Positions 8,719-17,736 of a DNA stretch of 64,000 nucleotides are shown piece after piece (position 1 is the first letter of the stretch; each line of letters opens with the position of its first letter). The notes below the pieces were generated by a model that made no database searches, was not told where the DNA came from, and worked only from the letters and a program-made list of their open reading frames with translations. The DNA comes from Paenibacillus aquistagni. GTDB lineage: Bacteria; Bacillota; Bacilli; Paenibacillales; Paenibacillaceae. Location: assembly GCF_900177815.1 (NCBI RefSeq), contig NZ_FXAZ01000005.1, forward strand, positions 124,001 to 188,000, read 5' to 3'. Both the position numbers and the translations under genes were made by a program.

Positions 8719-10515
8719 ATGCAACACGTGACGAAACGCTCAGAAGTACCACAAGAGTTCCGTTGGAAGCTTGAGGATCTGTTTGGATCTTCGGCAGAAT
8801 GGGACCAAGAGTATGCGCTCGTTCAGCAGCTTCTTACGAAGATCAAAACATTTGAGGGCAAGCTGAATGAAGCCAAGACCCTCAAGGCTTGCTTTGAGCT
8901 CGAAGACGATATTTCCTTACATACAGAACGCCTCTATGTATACGCGAACATGCGTCATCATGAGGATACAGCAGAGACATCCTATCAAGCGTTGTCTGAG
9001 AAGGCTGCCAAGCTGAGTGTCCAGGTCGGCGAAGCATTGTCTTTTATTACGCCAGAGGTATTGTCCTTGACGGATGAGCAGCTTGACCAATACATCAGCA
9101 ACGAGGAATTAAAAGCCTACCAATTCACGCTTCAGGAGATGAAGCGCCAGAAGGCCCATGTTCTAACTAAGCAGGAAGAAGCTTTGCTGGCTCAAGTTGG
9201 CAACATGTCGAAGGCGCCTGAGACGATCTACAGCATGCTGAACAATGCGGACATGAAGTTCCCGAAGGTCAAAAATGACAAGGGCGAGGAAGTCGAGCTT
9301 ACACACGGGCGCTACATTCAATTTTTGGAGAGCCGCAACCAAGAGGTTCGAAAACAGGCGTTTGAAGCGATGTACAGCACGTACAACAAGCAGCGCAATA
9401 CAATCGCAGCGACCTTAAATGCCAATGTCAGCAAGAACCTGTTCTACTCGCGCGCGCGCAAATATCCATCGTCACTAGAGATGTATCTCTATGGCGACAA
9501 CATTCCGAAGGAAGTCTATACGAATCTTGTGAACACCATTCATAAGCACCTGCCTTTGATGCATCGTTACATGAAGCTGCGCCAGAAGCTGCTCAAGGTA
9601 TCCGAGCTGCATATGTATGATCTGTTTGCTCCGATTGTAGAAGAGTTCGATATGGATATTACGTTTGAGGACGCGAAGAAGACCGTGAAGGAAAGCTTGA
9701 AGCCTCTCGGCGAGGATTACTTGGTTAATCTGCAACAGGGCTTTGATGAGGGCTGGATCGACATTTATGAAAATGAAGGCAAGCGTACTGGCGCTTACAG
9801 CTGGGGCGCTTACGGCACCCACCCTTATGTGCTCTTGAACCACAAAGATAACTTGAACAGCATGTTTACGCTGACCCATGAGATGGGCCATGCGCTCCAT
9901 TCCTTCTATTCCGATACGAACCTGCCGTATCGCGATGCTCAGTATACGATCTTCCTCGCTGAGGTGGCATCGACGCTGAACGAAGCGCTGCTGATGGATT
10001 ATATGCTGAAGAAGAGTACGGATGTAAAAGAGAAGATGTATCTGCTTGCTTACTACATCGATCAATTCCGCACAACAGTGTTCCGTCAAACGATGTTCGC
10101 CGAATTCGAACTGTTGATTCATGAGCAAGCTGAAAAAGGCGAGTCTTTGACTCCGCAGCTGTTGTGTGACATCTATTATGATCTCAACAAGAAATACTAT
10201 GGTGACGAGATGGTTGTAGACAAGGATATTGCCATTGAATGGGCTCGCATTCCTCACTTCTACTCCAGTTTCTATGTCTACAAATATGCGACCGGCTTCT
10301 CGGCTGCGCAAAGCTTCGCTAAGCAAATTCTTGACGAGGGTCAGCCTGCGGTTGAACGCTACTTAGGATTCTTGAAGAGCGGCGGAAGCGACTTCTCGAT
10401 TAATATCCTGAAGAAGGCTGGCGTGGATATGTCTACTCCTGCGCCGATTGAGGAAGGCATGAGCGTGCTCGAGTCCTTAATCGAGGAGATGGAAAAAATG
10501 GCGGATCAGCTCTAA
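8719..10515 (+). CDS. pepF: Oligoendopeptidase F (M3B family)
   Basis: 598 residues from the ATG at 8719, which follows GAGGAGG with 7-nt spacing. Zinc metallopeptidase cleaving short peptides in the cytosol. The HExxH motif is HEMGH at 387-391 (E388 catalytic), followed by the third-ligand helix FLAEVASTLNEALL. Length is normal for PepF. The frame is open a further 53 codons upstream, and an ATG at 8560 behind AGGAGGAG would add a basic-hydrophobic leader (MPRRGLLAALTCC...); I regard 8719 as the main start. A terminator follows at 10551. Confidence 0.95.
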   Translation: MQHVTKRSEVPQEFRWKLEDLFGSSAEWDQEYALVQQLLTKIKTFEGKLNEAKTLKACFELEDDISLHTERLYVYANMRHHEDTAETSYQALSEKAAKLSVQVGEALSFITPEVLSLTDEQLDQYISNEELKAYQFTLQEMKRQKAHVLTKQEEALLAQVGNMSKAPETIYSMLNNADMKFPKVKNDKGEEVELTHGRYIQFLESRNQEVRKQAFEAMYSTYNKQRNTIAATLNANVSKNLFYSRARKYPSSLEMYLYGDNIPKEVYTNLVNTIHKHLPLMHRYMKLRQKLLKVSELHMYDLFAPIVEEFDMDITFEDAKKTVKESLKPLGEDYLVNLQQGFDEGWIDIYENEGKRTGAYSWGAYGTHPYVLLNHKDNLNSMFTLTHEMGHALHSFYSDTNLPYRDAQYTIFLAEVASTLNEALLMDYMLKKSTDVKEKMYLLAYYIDQFRTTVFRQTMFAEFELLIHEQAEKGESLTPQLLCDIYYDLNKKYYGDEMVVDKDIAIEWARIPHFYSSFYVYKYATGFSAAQSFAKQILDEGQPAVERYLGFLKSGGSDFSINILKKAGVDMSTPAPIEEGMSVLESLIEEMEKMADQL

Positions 10516-10550
10516 TCCACCTTCTGGTTGCGCTTATCGCAAGATGATGC

Positions 10551-10577
10551 AAGGCGGGGAACCTCCCCGCCTTTCTT
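10551..10577 (+). terminator. Terminator of pepF
   Basis: Ten-base stem AAGGCGGGGA (10551-10560) with TCCCCGCCTT (10564-10573), 3-nt loop, then a T-rich tail. Confidence 0.85.
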
Positions 10578-10636
10578 ATGTTATGTCAATACCTATCTAC
10601 ATCAATGAACAACTTGCCTGACAAAGGAGGCTTTTT

Positions 10637-10972
10637 ATGCGCTTGCAATGGACACTCATCTTAGCGCTAATCTTCGCCCTTATTACCGCGATCTTCGCTG
10701 TCATTAACGTTAATCCCGTAGAGGTTAACTTCTTATTCGGGACGGTCAACGTCCCACTGATCCTGCTTATTCTCGGCTGTACCCTCATTGGTGCCATAAT
10801 TGTCGGCTCCTATGGGCTGTATCTTCAATATCGCACGCAGCGCAAGCTTGCTCAGCTAGAAGCGAAGCTTGCTCATGTTGTCGAGGTTACAGGCTATGTA
10901 GAGCCAGAGCAAATTCCAGAACCCTTCACAAGTGATCCACAAGCAGAGCAAGACCTGAAAGATCCTTCTTAA
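10637..10972 (+). CDS. LapA domain (DUF1049) membrane protein
   Basis: 111 residues, ATG behind AAAGGAGG. Two transmembrane helices (residues ~5-23 and ~39-60) with the NPVEVNFLFG linker typical of the LapA/YrvD group, then a cytoplasmic helical tail (TQRKLAQLEAKLAHV) and an acidic C-terminus. In proteobacteria LapA-type proteins adjust LPS synthesis; this Gram-positive homologue has no known role. Confidence 0.8.
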   Translation: MRLQWTLILALIFALITAIFAVINVNPVEVNFLFGTVNVPLILLILGCTLIGAIIVGSYGLYLQYRTQRKLAQLEAKLAHVVEVTGYVEPEQIPEPFTSDPQAEQDLKDPS

Positions 10973-11033
10973 TTTTCTTAATTCATATATCTTGGCTACT
11001 TCATACCTAACATCTGAAAGGAGAGGTCCTACG

Positions 11034-12122
11034 ATGACTTCATTCGATCAACCTTACGCCCCTCTTCGCGAGCAAGCCCTGCATGCAGCAATTGACAAAG
11101 AGTATGTGATTGCACTGCTGCTTAAGCTTCTAAGCACGCCGAGCCCTACAGGATATACCCACCATGCTATGGTCATGCTTCAAGAAGAAGCCGCGAGACT
11201 CGGATATTCCATGGAGCGCAATGCCAAAGGTGGCGGCATCATACGCATCAAAGGAGAAGATTCAAGCTCTGATCGGGTTATTGCTTTATCCGGACATGTT
11301 GATACATTAGGTGCGATGGTTCGCTCCATTAACAGCAACGGCACGTTGAAGCTGACTTCTCTAGGCGGATTTATGGCAAATGCAATGGAGAATGAGTACT
11401 GCACCATTCACACTCGTTCTGGCAAGACATATACGGGGACGATCATGACAAATCAGCCTTCTGTGCATGTCTTCTCTGGTGCGCGTGATTTAAAGCGCGA
11501 AGAAGCCGTTATGATGGTGCGAATCGACGAGCTTGTCCAGCAGGCAGATGACGTGAAGAAGCTTGGGATTGAGATTGGCAGCTATGTTTCCTTCGATGCA
11601 CGCCCTGTTCATGTTCCGAGCGGATTTATTAAATCACGCCATCTGGACGATAAAGCAAGTGTGGCCGCGCTGTTTGGATTGCTGCATAGCATGAAGCAGA
11701 AGCAATGGCGCCCTAAGCACGGCATTGTCATGATTATCACCAATTATGAGGAAGTTGGACACGGTGCATCCTATCTTCCGCAAGACATCACCGAGATGAT
11801 TGCAGTCGACATGGGCTGCATCGGCGACGATCTGTCCTGCAAGGAGACGGATGTATCGATCTGTGCGAAGGATTCAAGCGGACCTTATGATTACTTTATG
11901 ACGAATCGCTTAATCGATCTTGCGATGCGCGAAGGCATTCCACATGCGATTGACATCTATCCACATTATGGATCGGACGCGTCAGCTTCCCTTCGCGGAG
12001 GCAACAATATTCGCGCAGCGTTGATTGGCCCTGGCGTTCATGCGAGCCATGCCATGGAGCGAACTCATGAGCAAGCCGTTATAAATACCGCAGCGCTTCT
12101 AGCAGCCTATATCCAAGAGTAA
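11034..12122 (+). CDS. M42 family metallopeptidase (glutamyl aminopeptidase/TET type)
   Basis: 362 residues from ATG 11034 (GGAGAGG upstream). Di-metal aminopeptidase of clan MH: first ligand GHVD (H88, D90), bridging aspartate in RHLDDKAS, catalytic glutamates in NYEEVGHG, then VDMG and the final histidine in HASHAMERTHE. Family members form dodecameric cytosolic particles that trim peptides; some act as cellulases by annotation only. Followed 37 bp later by the reductase gene, so cotranscription is likely. Confidence 0.9.
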   Translation: MTSFDQPYAPLREQALHAAIDKEYVIALLLKLLSTPSPTGYTHHAMVMLQEEAARLGYSMERNAKGGGIIRIKGEDSSSDRVIALSGHVDTLGAMVRSINSNGTLKLTSLGGFMANAMENEYCTIHTRSGKTYTGTIMTNQPSVHVFSGARDLKREEAVMMVRIDELVQQADDVKKLGIEIGSYVSFDARPVHVPSGFIKSRHLDDKASVAALFGLLHSMKQKQWRPKHGIVMIITNYEEVGHGASYLPQDITEMIAVDMGCIGDDLSCKETDVSICAKDSSGPYDYFMTNRLIDLAMREGIPHAIDIYPHYGSDASASLRGGNNIRAALIGPGVHASHAMERTHEQAVINTAALLAAYIQE

Positions 12123-12159
12123 GCGTGCTCTACTATTTCAGATGAGAGAAGGAGAGGCA

Positions 12160-13194
12160 ATGGCAACGAACGAGAATACGACCGAAGAAGAGTACTTGAT
12201 ACCGACATCATTTAAGGCGTTCGTCCTCAATCAAGATACAGAGGGCTCCATTCAAGCTGCAGTTCAGACCCTTACCCTGGATGATCTGCCAGAAGCAGAT
12301 GTAACCGTTCAGGTTCATTACTCCAGTGTAAACTATAAGGATGCGCTTGCCTGTTCACCTAATGGAAATATCGTAAAGCAATACCCGTTTATTCCAGGCA
12401 TAGATGCTTCTGGTGTCGTTATCCATTCGAAGGATGATCGCTTTCAGCCAGGTCAAGCCGTTCTGCTGACAGGCTATGAATTTGGAGTGACCCACTTTGG
12501 CGGCTTTAGTGAATACATTCGTGTACCTGGCGATTGGCTTATCCCGATTCCGAAGGGACTTAGCAAACAGGTTGCCATGACGTTTGGCACAGCAGGATTG
12601 ACAGCAGCCTTATCCGTAGAGCGTTTGGAGAAACACGGCATCGCTCCTGACGATGGCAAGATTCTGGTTACGGGCGCAAGCGGCGGTGTAGGCACACTAG
12701 CGGTCGCTATGCTGGCTAAGCAAGGATATCGCGTGACGGCTGCCACTGGCAAAAAAGAAGCGGAAGCTCTCTTATATGCACTTGGTGCAGAAGAGGTCAT
12801 CAGCCGTGACAGCTGGATGCCGGATCGGCCACGCTCATTGGATCGCCAGAAATGGGCAGCTGCCGTAGATGTGTGCGGCGGCGATATTCTTGCTTCTACA
12901 CTGGCAGCCATTCGCTATGGAGGAGCAGTCGCTGCAAGCGGAATGACCAATGGAGGAACGCTTCCAACGACGGTCTATCCATTTATTCTTAGAGGCATCA
13001 CCTTATACGGCATAGATTCGGTCTATGCGCCGCAAGAGACCCGGATGCAGATCTGGACGCGGATTGCAAGACAATGGACAGAGATCGCGCAGACCGAAGG
13101 CTTTGTTCATACTTACTCCCTAGATGAGGTTCCTCCGTTGACTGCGGGGATGCTTCAGGGGCAGTCCTTGGGTCGAGCTATTATCAAATTCTAA
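12160..13194 (+). CDS. YhdH/YhfP family NADPH oxidoreductase (acrylyl-CoA reductase-like)
   Basis: 344 residues from ATG 12160, placed 4-8 nt after GAAGGAGAGG. Zinc-free medium-chain dehydrogenase: N-terminal GroES-like part (SSVNYKDALA, PGIDASGVV), then a Rossmann domain with GASGGVGTLAV. The closest studied relatives (AcuI, YhdH) reduce acrylyl-CoA to propionyl-CoA with NADPH. The first ~15 residues are polar and acidic and extend beyond the usual N-terminus. A bidirectional terminator follows. Confidence 0.88.
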   Translation: MATNENTTEEEYLIPTSFKAFVLNQDTEGSIQAAVQTLTLDDLPEADVTVQVHYSSVNYKDALACSPNGNIVKQYPFIPGIDASGVVIHSKDDRFQPGQAVLLTGYEFGVTHFGGFSEYIRVPGDWLIPIPKGLSKQVAMTFGTAGLTAALSVERLEKHGIAPDDGKILVTGASGGVGTLAVAMLAKQGYRVTAATGKKEAEALLYALGAEEVISRDSWMPDRPRSLDRQKWAAAVDVCGGDILASTLAAIRYGGAVAASGMTNGGTLPTTVYPFILRGITLYGIDSVYAPQETRMQIWTRIARQWTEIAQTEGFVHTYSLDEVPPLTAGMLQGQSLGRAIIKF

Positions 13195-13231
13195 GGCTGG
13201 AACGATTCTGCTATCATCCTAACAGCTATCA

Positions 13232-13284
13232 AAAAAGGAACACGACTAGAGCCAAGCAGCCAGCTCTTATCGTGTTCCTTTTTG
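13232..13284. terminator. Bidirectional terminator
   Basis: Perfect 14-bp stem AAAAAGGAACACGA / TCGTGTTCCTTTTT with a 25-nt loop. A/T runs on both sides suit termination of the + strand reductase gene and of the opposing ABC-F gene. Confidence 0.85.
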
Positions 13285-13442
13285 TGATATGTTGCTATAA
13301 CATCTGAAGATATAGCCTGATCATTCCCTGCCCTCAATCCATTAAGTATCGGAATACTCTTATTGAATAGATTTGAATGATTTCAGCATACCGAACACAG
13401 CATACGCGCTTGCAGAATACTGCTCCTAATCAATTGCGCTGT

Positions 13443-15374
13443 CTAGGAGCGCTTTTGAGCCTCGATCTGCTCCGCCAGTTCAGCAAGCTCCGCCCAACGC
13501 TCCATTAAGGCGTTCAACTGCTCTTCCGCATCCGACTGTTCCTTCATCAGCTCCTGCAAGCGTGCAGAATCACTAAAGGCGGCTTCCATATCTGCGGTAA
13601 TCCGTTCGAGCCGTGACTCCGCTTCTGCGATCTTCCCTTCGATCTGCTCATATTCCCGCTCATCCTTATACGACATCTTGAGCTTAGGCTTGCGCTCTTG
13701 TCTTGTCTCTTGAGAAGCTGCGGAGGCAGTGCCACCCTTCTGCTGCTCAGGGGCATTAATGCCAGCACGATCAGAAGAATTCTTTTCCAGCCAATCCATG
13801 TATTCTGAATAATTCCCAACATGAACCTGAATCTGCCCTTTTTCAAAAGACCAGATTCGTTCGGCCACTCGATCAAGGAAGTAGCGGTCATGGGATACCG
13901 CAATCACGATGCCAGGGAAATCATCCAAATACTGCTCCAGGATTGCAAGCGTCTCCACGTCCAGATCATTTGTCGGCTCATCCAAAAGCAGTACATTCGG
14001 TGCCGTCATCAGCATGCGCAGCAGCTGCAGCCTGCGCTTCTCGCCGCCAGACAGCTTGCCGATCAAGGTCCACTGCATGGATGGCTGGAATAAGAAGCGC
14101 TCCAGCATTTGAGCTGCGGTAATACGCTGTCCTTCCGCTGTGGTTACCGTCTCTGCCGCTTCACGGATATACTCGATCACCCGCATCGACTCATCCATCT
14201 CTTCATGCTCTTGCGTGAAGTATCCAAGCTTCACTGTCGGTCCCAAGATCACTTCCCCCCCCTCAGGAGAACGCTTATCTGCAATGATCTGCAGCAGCGT
14301 TGATTTCCCGCTGCCATTCGGTCCGATAATGCCTATGCGATCACCTGGCACCGCGATATACTCGAAGTCAGAAAACAGCGTTCGGCCGTCCACTTCACCT
14401 TTTAAGCCGTTAATCTCCATGATCTTCCGTCCAAGCCTTGTGGAAGCCGCACTCATCTCCATCGAGGAATCCTTCGCCAACGGCTCATCGGCAACAAGCG
14501 ACTCGTAGCGTTCAATTCTTGCCTTCTGCTTCGTCGTACGCGCCTTGGCCCCGCGTCGAATCCATGCCAGCTCTTGTCTTAAGATATTCTGTCTCGTCTG
14601 TTCAGAAGCCGCTTCCCTTGCCTCTCGATCCGCCTTTAGTTCAAGGAAGCGAGTATAATTCGCTTCATAGAAGAAGGCCCTGCCATGATCAAGCTCCATC
14701 ATCTTATTGGCAACACGATCAAGGAAGTAGCGATCATGGGTAATCATTATCAGGGCGCCTGAACGCTTCTGAAGCAGCGCTTCAAGCCAAGCAACCGTCT
14801 CATTGTCCACATGGTTCGTCGGCTCATCCAAGAGCAGAACGTCTGCTTGATGGATAAGGCCAGCTGCTAGCGCCACGCGCTTGCGCTGCCCTCCTGACAG
14901 CTCCGATACTTTGCGCTGATAATGATGAATGCCTAGCTTGGACAGGATTGTCTTCGCCTCGCTCTCAAGCTGCCACGCTTGAAGCCGATCCATATCATCA
15001 CTTGCCTTGACAAGCCGGCGCTGAAGCTCCACATCGTCTGGATGCTCATCAATCTGTTCCAGCAGCTCCGTGTAGGCTCTAACCGCGCTCATCTCTGGCG
15101 TACGCCCACCAAGCACGGTCTCAAGCACAGTTGCATGGGGCTCGAATTCCGGCTCCTGCGCTACATATTGAACACTCACTTGACTGCCTCTTAGAATCTT
15201 GCCTTCCTCAATCGGTTCAATCCCGGCAATCGTCTTAAGAAAGGTTGACTTCCCTGTGCCATTAACCCCAACGATCCCGAAGCGATCCCCTTTGGATATC
15301 CCGAAGGATACCTCCTTGAATAATGTTTTTTCACCATAGCTCTTGCCTAGCTGTTCTACGGTCATGATGTGCAT
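13443..15374 (-). CDS. ABC-F family ATPase (Uup/YfmR type)
   Basis: 643 residues, two ABC domains without membrane segments. Walker A GVNGTGKST (36-44) and GPNGSGKST, signatures LSGGQRKR and LSGGEKRR, Walker B LLLDEPTNHVD and LLLDEPTNDLD. The C-terminal ~80 residues form the Uup-type coiled-coil (MSYKDEREYEQIEGKI...). ABC-F proteins act on the ribosome; the Uup/YfmR branch helps resolve stalled translation, for example at polyproline, and also contributes to DNA stability in E. coli. The C-terminal coil argues for this branch rather than an antibiotic-protection ABC-F. ATG start after AGGAGG. Confidence 0.92.
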   Translation of the reverse strand: MHIMTVEQLGKSYGEKTLFKEVSFGISKGDRFGIVGVNGTGKSTFLKTIAGIEPIEEGKILRGSQVSVQYVAQEPEFEPHATVLETVLGGRTPEMSAVRAYTELLEQIDEHPDDVELQRRLVKASDDMDRLQAWQLESEAKTILSKLGIHHYQRKVSELSGGQRKRVALAAGLIHQADVLLLDEPTNHVDNETVAWLEALLQKRSGALIMITHDRYFLDRVANKMMELDHGRAFFYEANYTRFLELKADREAREAASEQTRQNILRQELAWIRRGAKARTTKQKARIERYESLVADEPLAKDSSMEMSAASTRLGRKIMEINGLKGEVDGRTLFSDFEYIAVPGDRIGIIGPNGSGKSTLLQIIADKRSPEGGEVILGPTVKLGYFTQEHEEMDESMRVIEYIREAAETVTTAEGQRITAAQMLERFLFQPSMQWTLIGKLSGGEKRRLQLLRMLMTAPNVLLLDEPTNDLDVETLAILEQYLDDFPGIVIAVSHDRYFLDRVAERIWSFEKGQIQVHVGNYSEYMDWLEKNSSDRAGINAPEQQKGGTASAASQETRQERKPKLKMSYKDEREYEQIEGKIAEAESRLERITADMEAAFSDSARLQELMKEQSDAEEQLNALMERWAELAELAEQIEAQKRS

Positions 15375-15449
15375 GGCGCCATCCTCCTATAATAAGGGAT
15401 GCGCTCGATAAGAACGCAATCCCTGTCATGTATTTGCCTGCTCACCACA

Positions 15450-15484
15450 TAAAAGAAGAGGGACCATCGTTCTAGTCCCCCTCC
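15450..15484 (-). terminator. Terminator of the tetR-type gene
   Basis: Stem GAGGGAC (15458-15464) with GTCCC(C)CTC (15475-15483); on the minus strand followed by TTCTTTT. Confidence 0.6.
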
Positions 15485-15504
15485 TCATTCCAGCCTATAT
15501 CCAC

Positions 15505-16107
15505 CTAGTGATGCTGCAGATTCGCTTGTGTATGGCGAGTGTCCTGACGGCAACCGTTCAGGAACAATTGAGTTGAGAACCTTACTGCTTCCTTCATGTC
15601 CTCCATATTATAGGATTCATCGAACAGCATGTCCATCTTCATCGAGGTCAATATGCCGACATAGCCCTTTGCATAGCTGATCGGAGTAGGCAGCTGTGAG
15701 GCAGCCATGCATTCTGACACGATATCAACATAATTAATCATAAATTCGCGATAAATTTGCAGTACAGCAGGATCATTGTTTGGTTCCTTGAAAAAGAATT
15801 TCGTATATTGCCTGCGCTCATAGTAATAACCCAAATAGTGCTCCGCCACAAAGGAAAGCTGTTCACCCAGCGTGGAGCCCCGCTTGATTCCGTAGCTTAG
15901 CTCAAGCAGGAATGCATCCATGTCTCGCTTATACATCGTAGCAAACAAATCTTCTTTGCTCGTAAAGTACAAGTATAGCGTTCCTTTCGCAATGCCTGCC
16001 TTTTCTGCGATATCTGACATCTTCGTCGCATAATAACCTTGGGAGCCAAAAAGATCAAACGCCGCCTCAAGTATGATTTCAAGCTTATCGCCTTGGTAGA
16101 TGTTCAC
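15505..16107 (-). CDS. TetR family transcriptional regulator
   Basis: 200 residues with GTG start behind GGGGGAAG. N-terminal TetR DNA-binding domain: ILEAAFDLFGSQGYYATKMSDIAEKAGIAKGTLYLYF at residues ~11-48 in family order (split here only by notation), then a helical ligand domain. Its position at the end of a run of minus-strand genes, 87 bp after the DUF92 gene, leaves open whether it regulates those genes or an unlinked efflux system. Ligand unknown. Confidence 0.88.
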   Translation of the reverse strand: MNIYQGDKLEIILEAAFDLFGSQGYYATKMSDIAEKAGIAKGTLYLYFTSKEDLFATMYKRDMDAFLLELSYGIKRGSTLGEQLSFVAEHYLGYYYERRQYTKFFFKEPNNDPAVLQIYREFMINYVDIVSECMAASQLPTPISYAKGYVGILTSMKMDMLFDESYNMEDMKEAVRFSTQLFLNGCRQDTRHTQANLQHH

Positions 16108-16194
16108 TTTTCTTCCCCCTAACAGCTGTCAAACAGGATGTGTACGTGTATGTTCCGAATATAACACGCTGTGCAGCTTCTGTCGATTTGACCG

Positions 16195-17031
16195 TTAACT
16201 GAGCTGCAAGAGCAGCGTCCCTGCTCCCCAAGCGACTAGCCCGCCTACGATGGAGCTCAGCAAATTCACGATATCATTATTCATCCAGCGGAAGCCTCTC
16301 TTCAACAGCGTCTTGCGGTCGCAATGAAGCTGCTTCTCTGTCAAAGCTCCGCATGACGTACATTGATAGGACGACTGCACCGTCGCACCGAGAAATGAAT
16401 CCGTAAAGCAGCCGGCAACTCCCCCTATCGAAGCTCCAACTCCGACTGCGCATAATAAAAGCCAAGTATACGGGAATGCAAAGGCTGGGTCTAGAGATAT
16501 ATACAAAAACAACATGGCTGCCAGCCCAATCGTCATCGCGCCAGCAATGGCAGCCTGAGTGCCAAGCAGAGATATCGCACCAGAGGTGCCGGCTGGCACT
16601 TCTTTGCCTGTTAGCAGTGAATGGGGTGAGCGGCGGCTTAAGCCGCCAATCTCCGTGGCCCATGTGTCAGCATTTACGGTAGCCATAACGCCTGCAAACA
16701 CAAACAACCATCCCTCATGCGGATAGAAATAATGAATGATGCACAGGAGCATGCCAATGCCGCCATTGGCAAAGACTTGATAGGCATCTCGCGCCCCTGA
16801 CTTCTCGTATACATGATCGAACTGGCGCTTGGCCCGCTTTTTCCACTTTGTCCAAAAGGTGGAGGTCACAAAGAAAGTAAGCAGCAAGCCAAACCATATC
16901 AAACTGCCTAACCCGTAATAAATCGTTCCCATGAGCACCGCAGCGATTGCCCCTGACAGTGTCAATGATTTTTTAGAGAATGCCGCGCCTGCAACTAGAA
17001 GACTCCCTGCAAACCCAATAAATAAGTCCAT
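16195..17031 (-). CDS. DUF92 family membrane protein
   Basis: 278 residues, about 6-7 transmembrane helices. Carries the family block ANGGIGMLL ... VNADTWATEIGGLS ... VPAGTSGAISLLGT and a C-terminal GGVAGCFTDSFLGA with two CxxC-like cysteines (CTSCGAL). DUF92 includes plant VTE6, a phytyl-phosphate kinase; bacterial members are uncharacterised but may be CTP/prenyl-phosphate kinases. The ATG lies one base after the stop of the FAH gene, so translation is coupled. Confidence 0.85.
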   Translation of the reverse strand: MDLFIGFAGSLLVAGAAFSKKSLTLSGAIAAVLMGTIYYGLGSLIWFGLLLTFFVTSTFWTKWKKRAKRQFDHVYEKSGARDAYQVFANGGIGMLLCIIHYFYPHEGWLFVFAGVMATVNADTWATEIGGLSRRSPHSLLTGKEVPAGTSGAISLLGTQAAIAGAMTIGLAAMLFLYISLDPAFAFPYTWLLLCAVGVGASIGGVAGCFTDSFLGATVQSSYQCTSCGALTEKQLHCDRKTLLKRGFRWMNNDIVNLLSSIVGGLVAWGAGTLLLQLS

Positions 17032-17032
17032 A

Positions 17033-17710
17033 TTAATGATCCTGAGATGCACGTTCGCTAATCGTACATTCCCCTACAACTTTGTGATTCCACTCCAAGC
17101 GGAGGCGGTCCAAAGCCTCTACTGGTCCCACTCCAGCTGGTGTCCCGGTAAAAATGATATCTCCTTCATCAAGCCCATATTGGCTGGATATATATTGAAT
17201 CAACGTGTTTAGATCAAAGATCATCTCACGCGCAATCCCTTGCTGAACGAGCGTATCGTTACGGTATAGACTAAATGGCGTTTCCTGAATGTCTTCATAA
17301 CCCGGAAATTCAACAAATGGCGTAATAGGGGCTGTATGCAGCCTTCCTTTGGCAGGGAGCCATGGATGCCCTTTTTTCTTCAGCTCATCTTGGACATCTC
17401 TAAGCGTAAAGTCCAATCCTAATGCGAAGCCATTAATCACTTGATCAGCAGACATGCCAACCTCCACTTTGGCGCCAATGCGGATAACGAGTTCAAGCTC
17501 ATGATGAACGGCCCCTTGACGAAGCGGCAGAGGCAGCTCCTGCATCTCATGAAGCACCGTTACCGCGTGCGTTGGCTTCATGAATACCATGGGCTCCCTC
17601 GGCACCGCATTGCCGAGCTCCTCAGCATGCAATGTATAATTACGGCCAATACAATATACATTGCGGATTGCGTTCATAGAAAATGCTCCTATACCTTCGT
17701 TCGTATTCAT
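17033..17710 (-). CDS. Fumarylacetoacetate hydrolase family protein
   Basis: 225 residues from ATG 17710, 6 nt after AGGAGG; an earlier ATG at 17737 overlaps the capA stop codon but has no SD. FAH fold with metal ligands HHELEL (E71, E73) and D100/D105 in ALGLDFTLRDVQ, then HPWLPAKG and FTGTPAGVGP. Relatives include YcgM, YisK and acylpyruvate hydrolases or oxaloacetate decarboxylases; the substrate is not determinable. It sits between capA and the DUF92 gene with essentially no gaps. Confidence 0.9.
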   Translation of the reverse strand: MNTNEGIGAFSMNAIRNVYCIGRNYTLHAEELGNAVPREPMVFMKPTHAVTVLHEMQELPLPLRQGAVHHELELVIRIGAKVEVGMSADQVINGFALGLDFTLRDVQDELKKKGHPWLPAKGRLHTAPITPFVEFPGYEDIQETPFSLYRNDTLVQQGIAREMIFDLNTLIQYISSQYGLDEGDIIFTGTPAGVGPVEALDRLRLEWNHKVVGECTISERASQDH

Positions 17711-17736
17711 CGTCATCCTCCTAATTCCCTCTTGCA

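Noticed and set aside
9475-10326. Long open frame of 283 codons antisense to pepF
   Set aside because: It is the reverse-strand shadow of a conserved, well-supported gene with normal codon use; no SD.
13414-13449. GCTCCTA/TAGGAGC hairpin at the end of the ABC-F gene
   Set aside because: Only 7 bp, no T-run on either strand; the stronger terminator at 13232-13284 serves.
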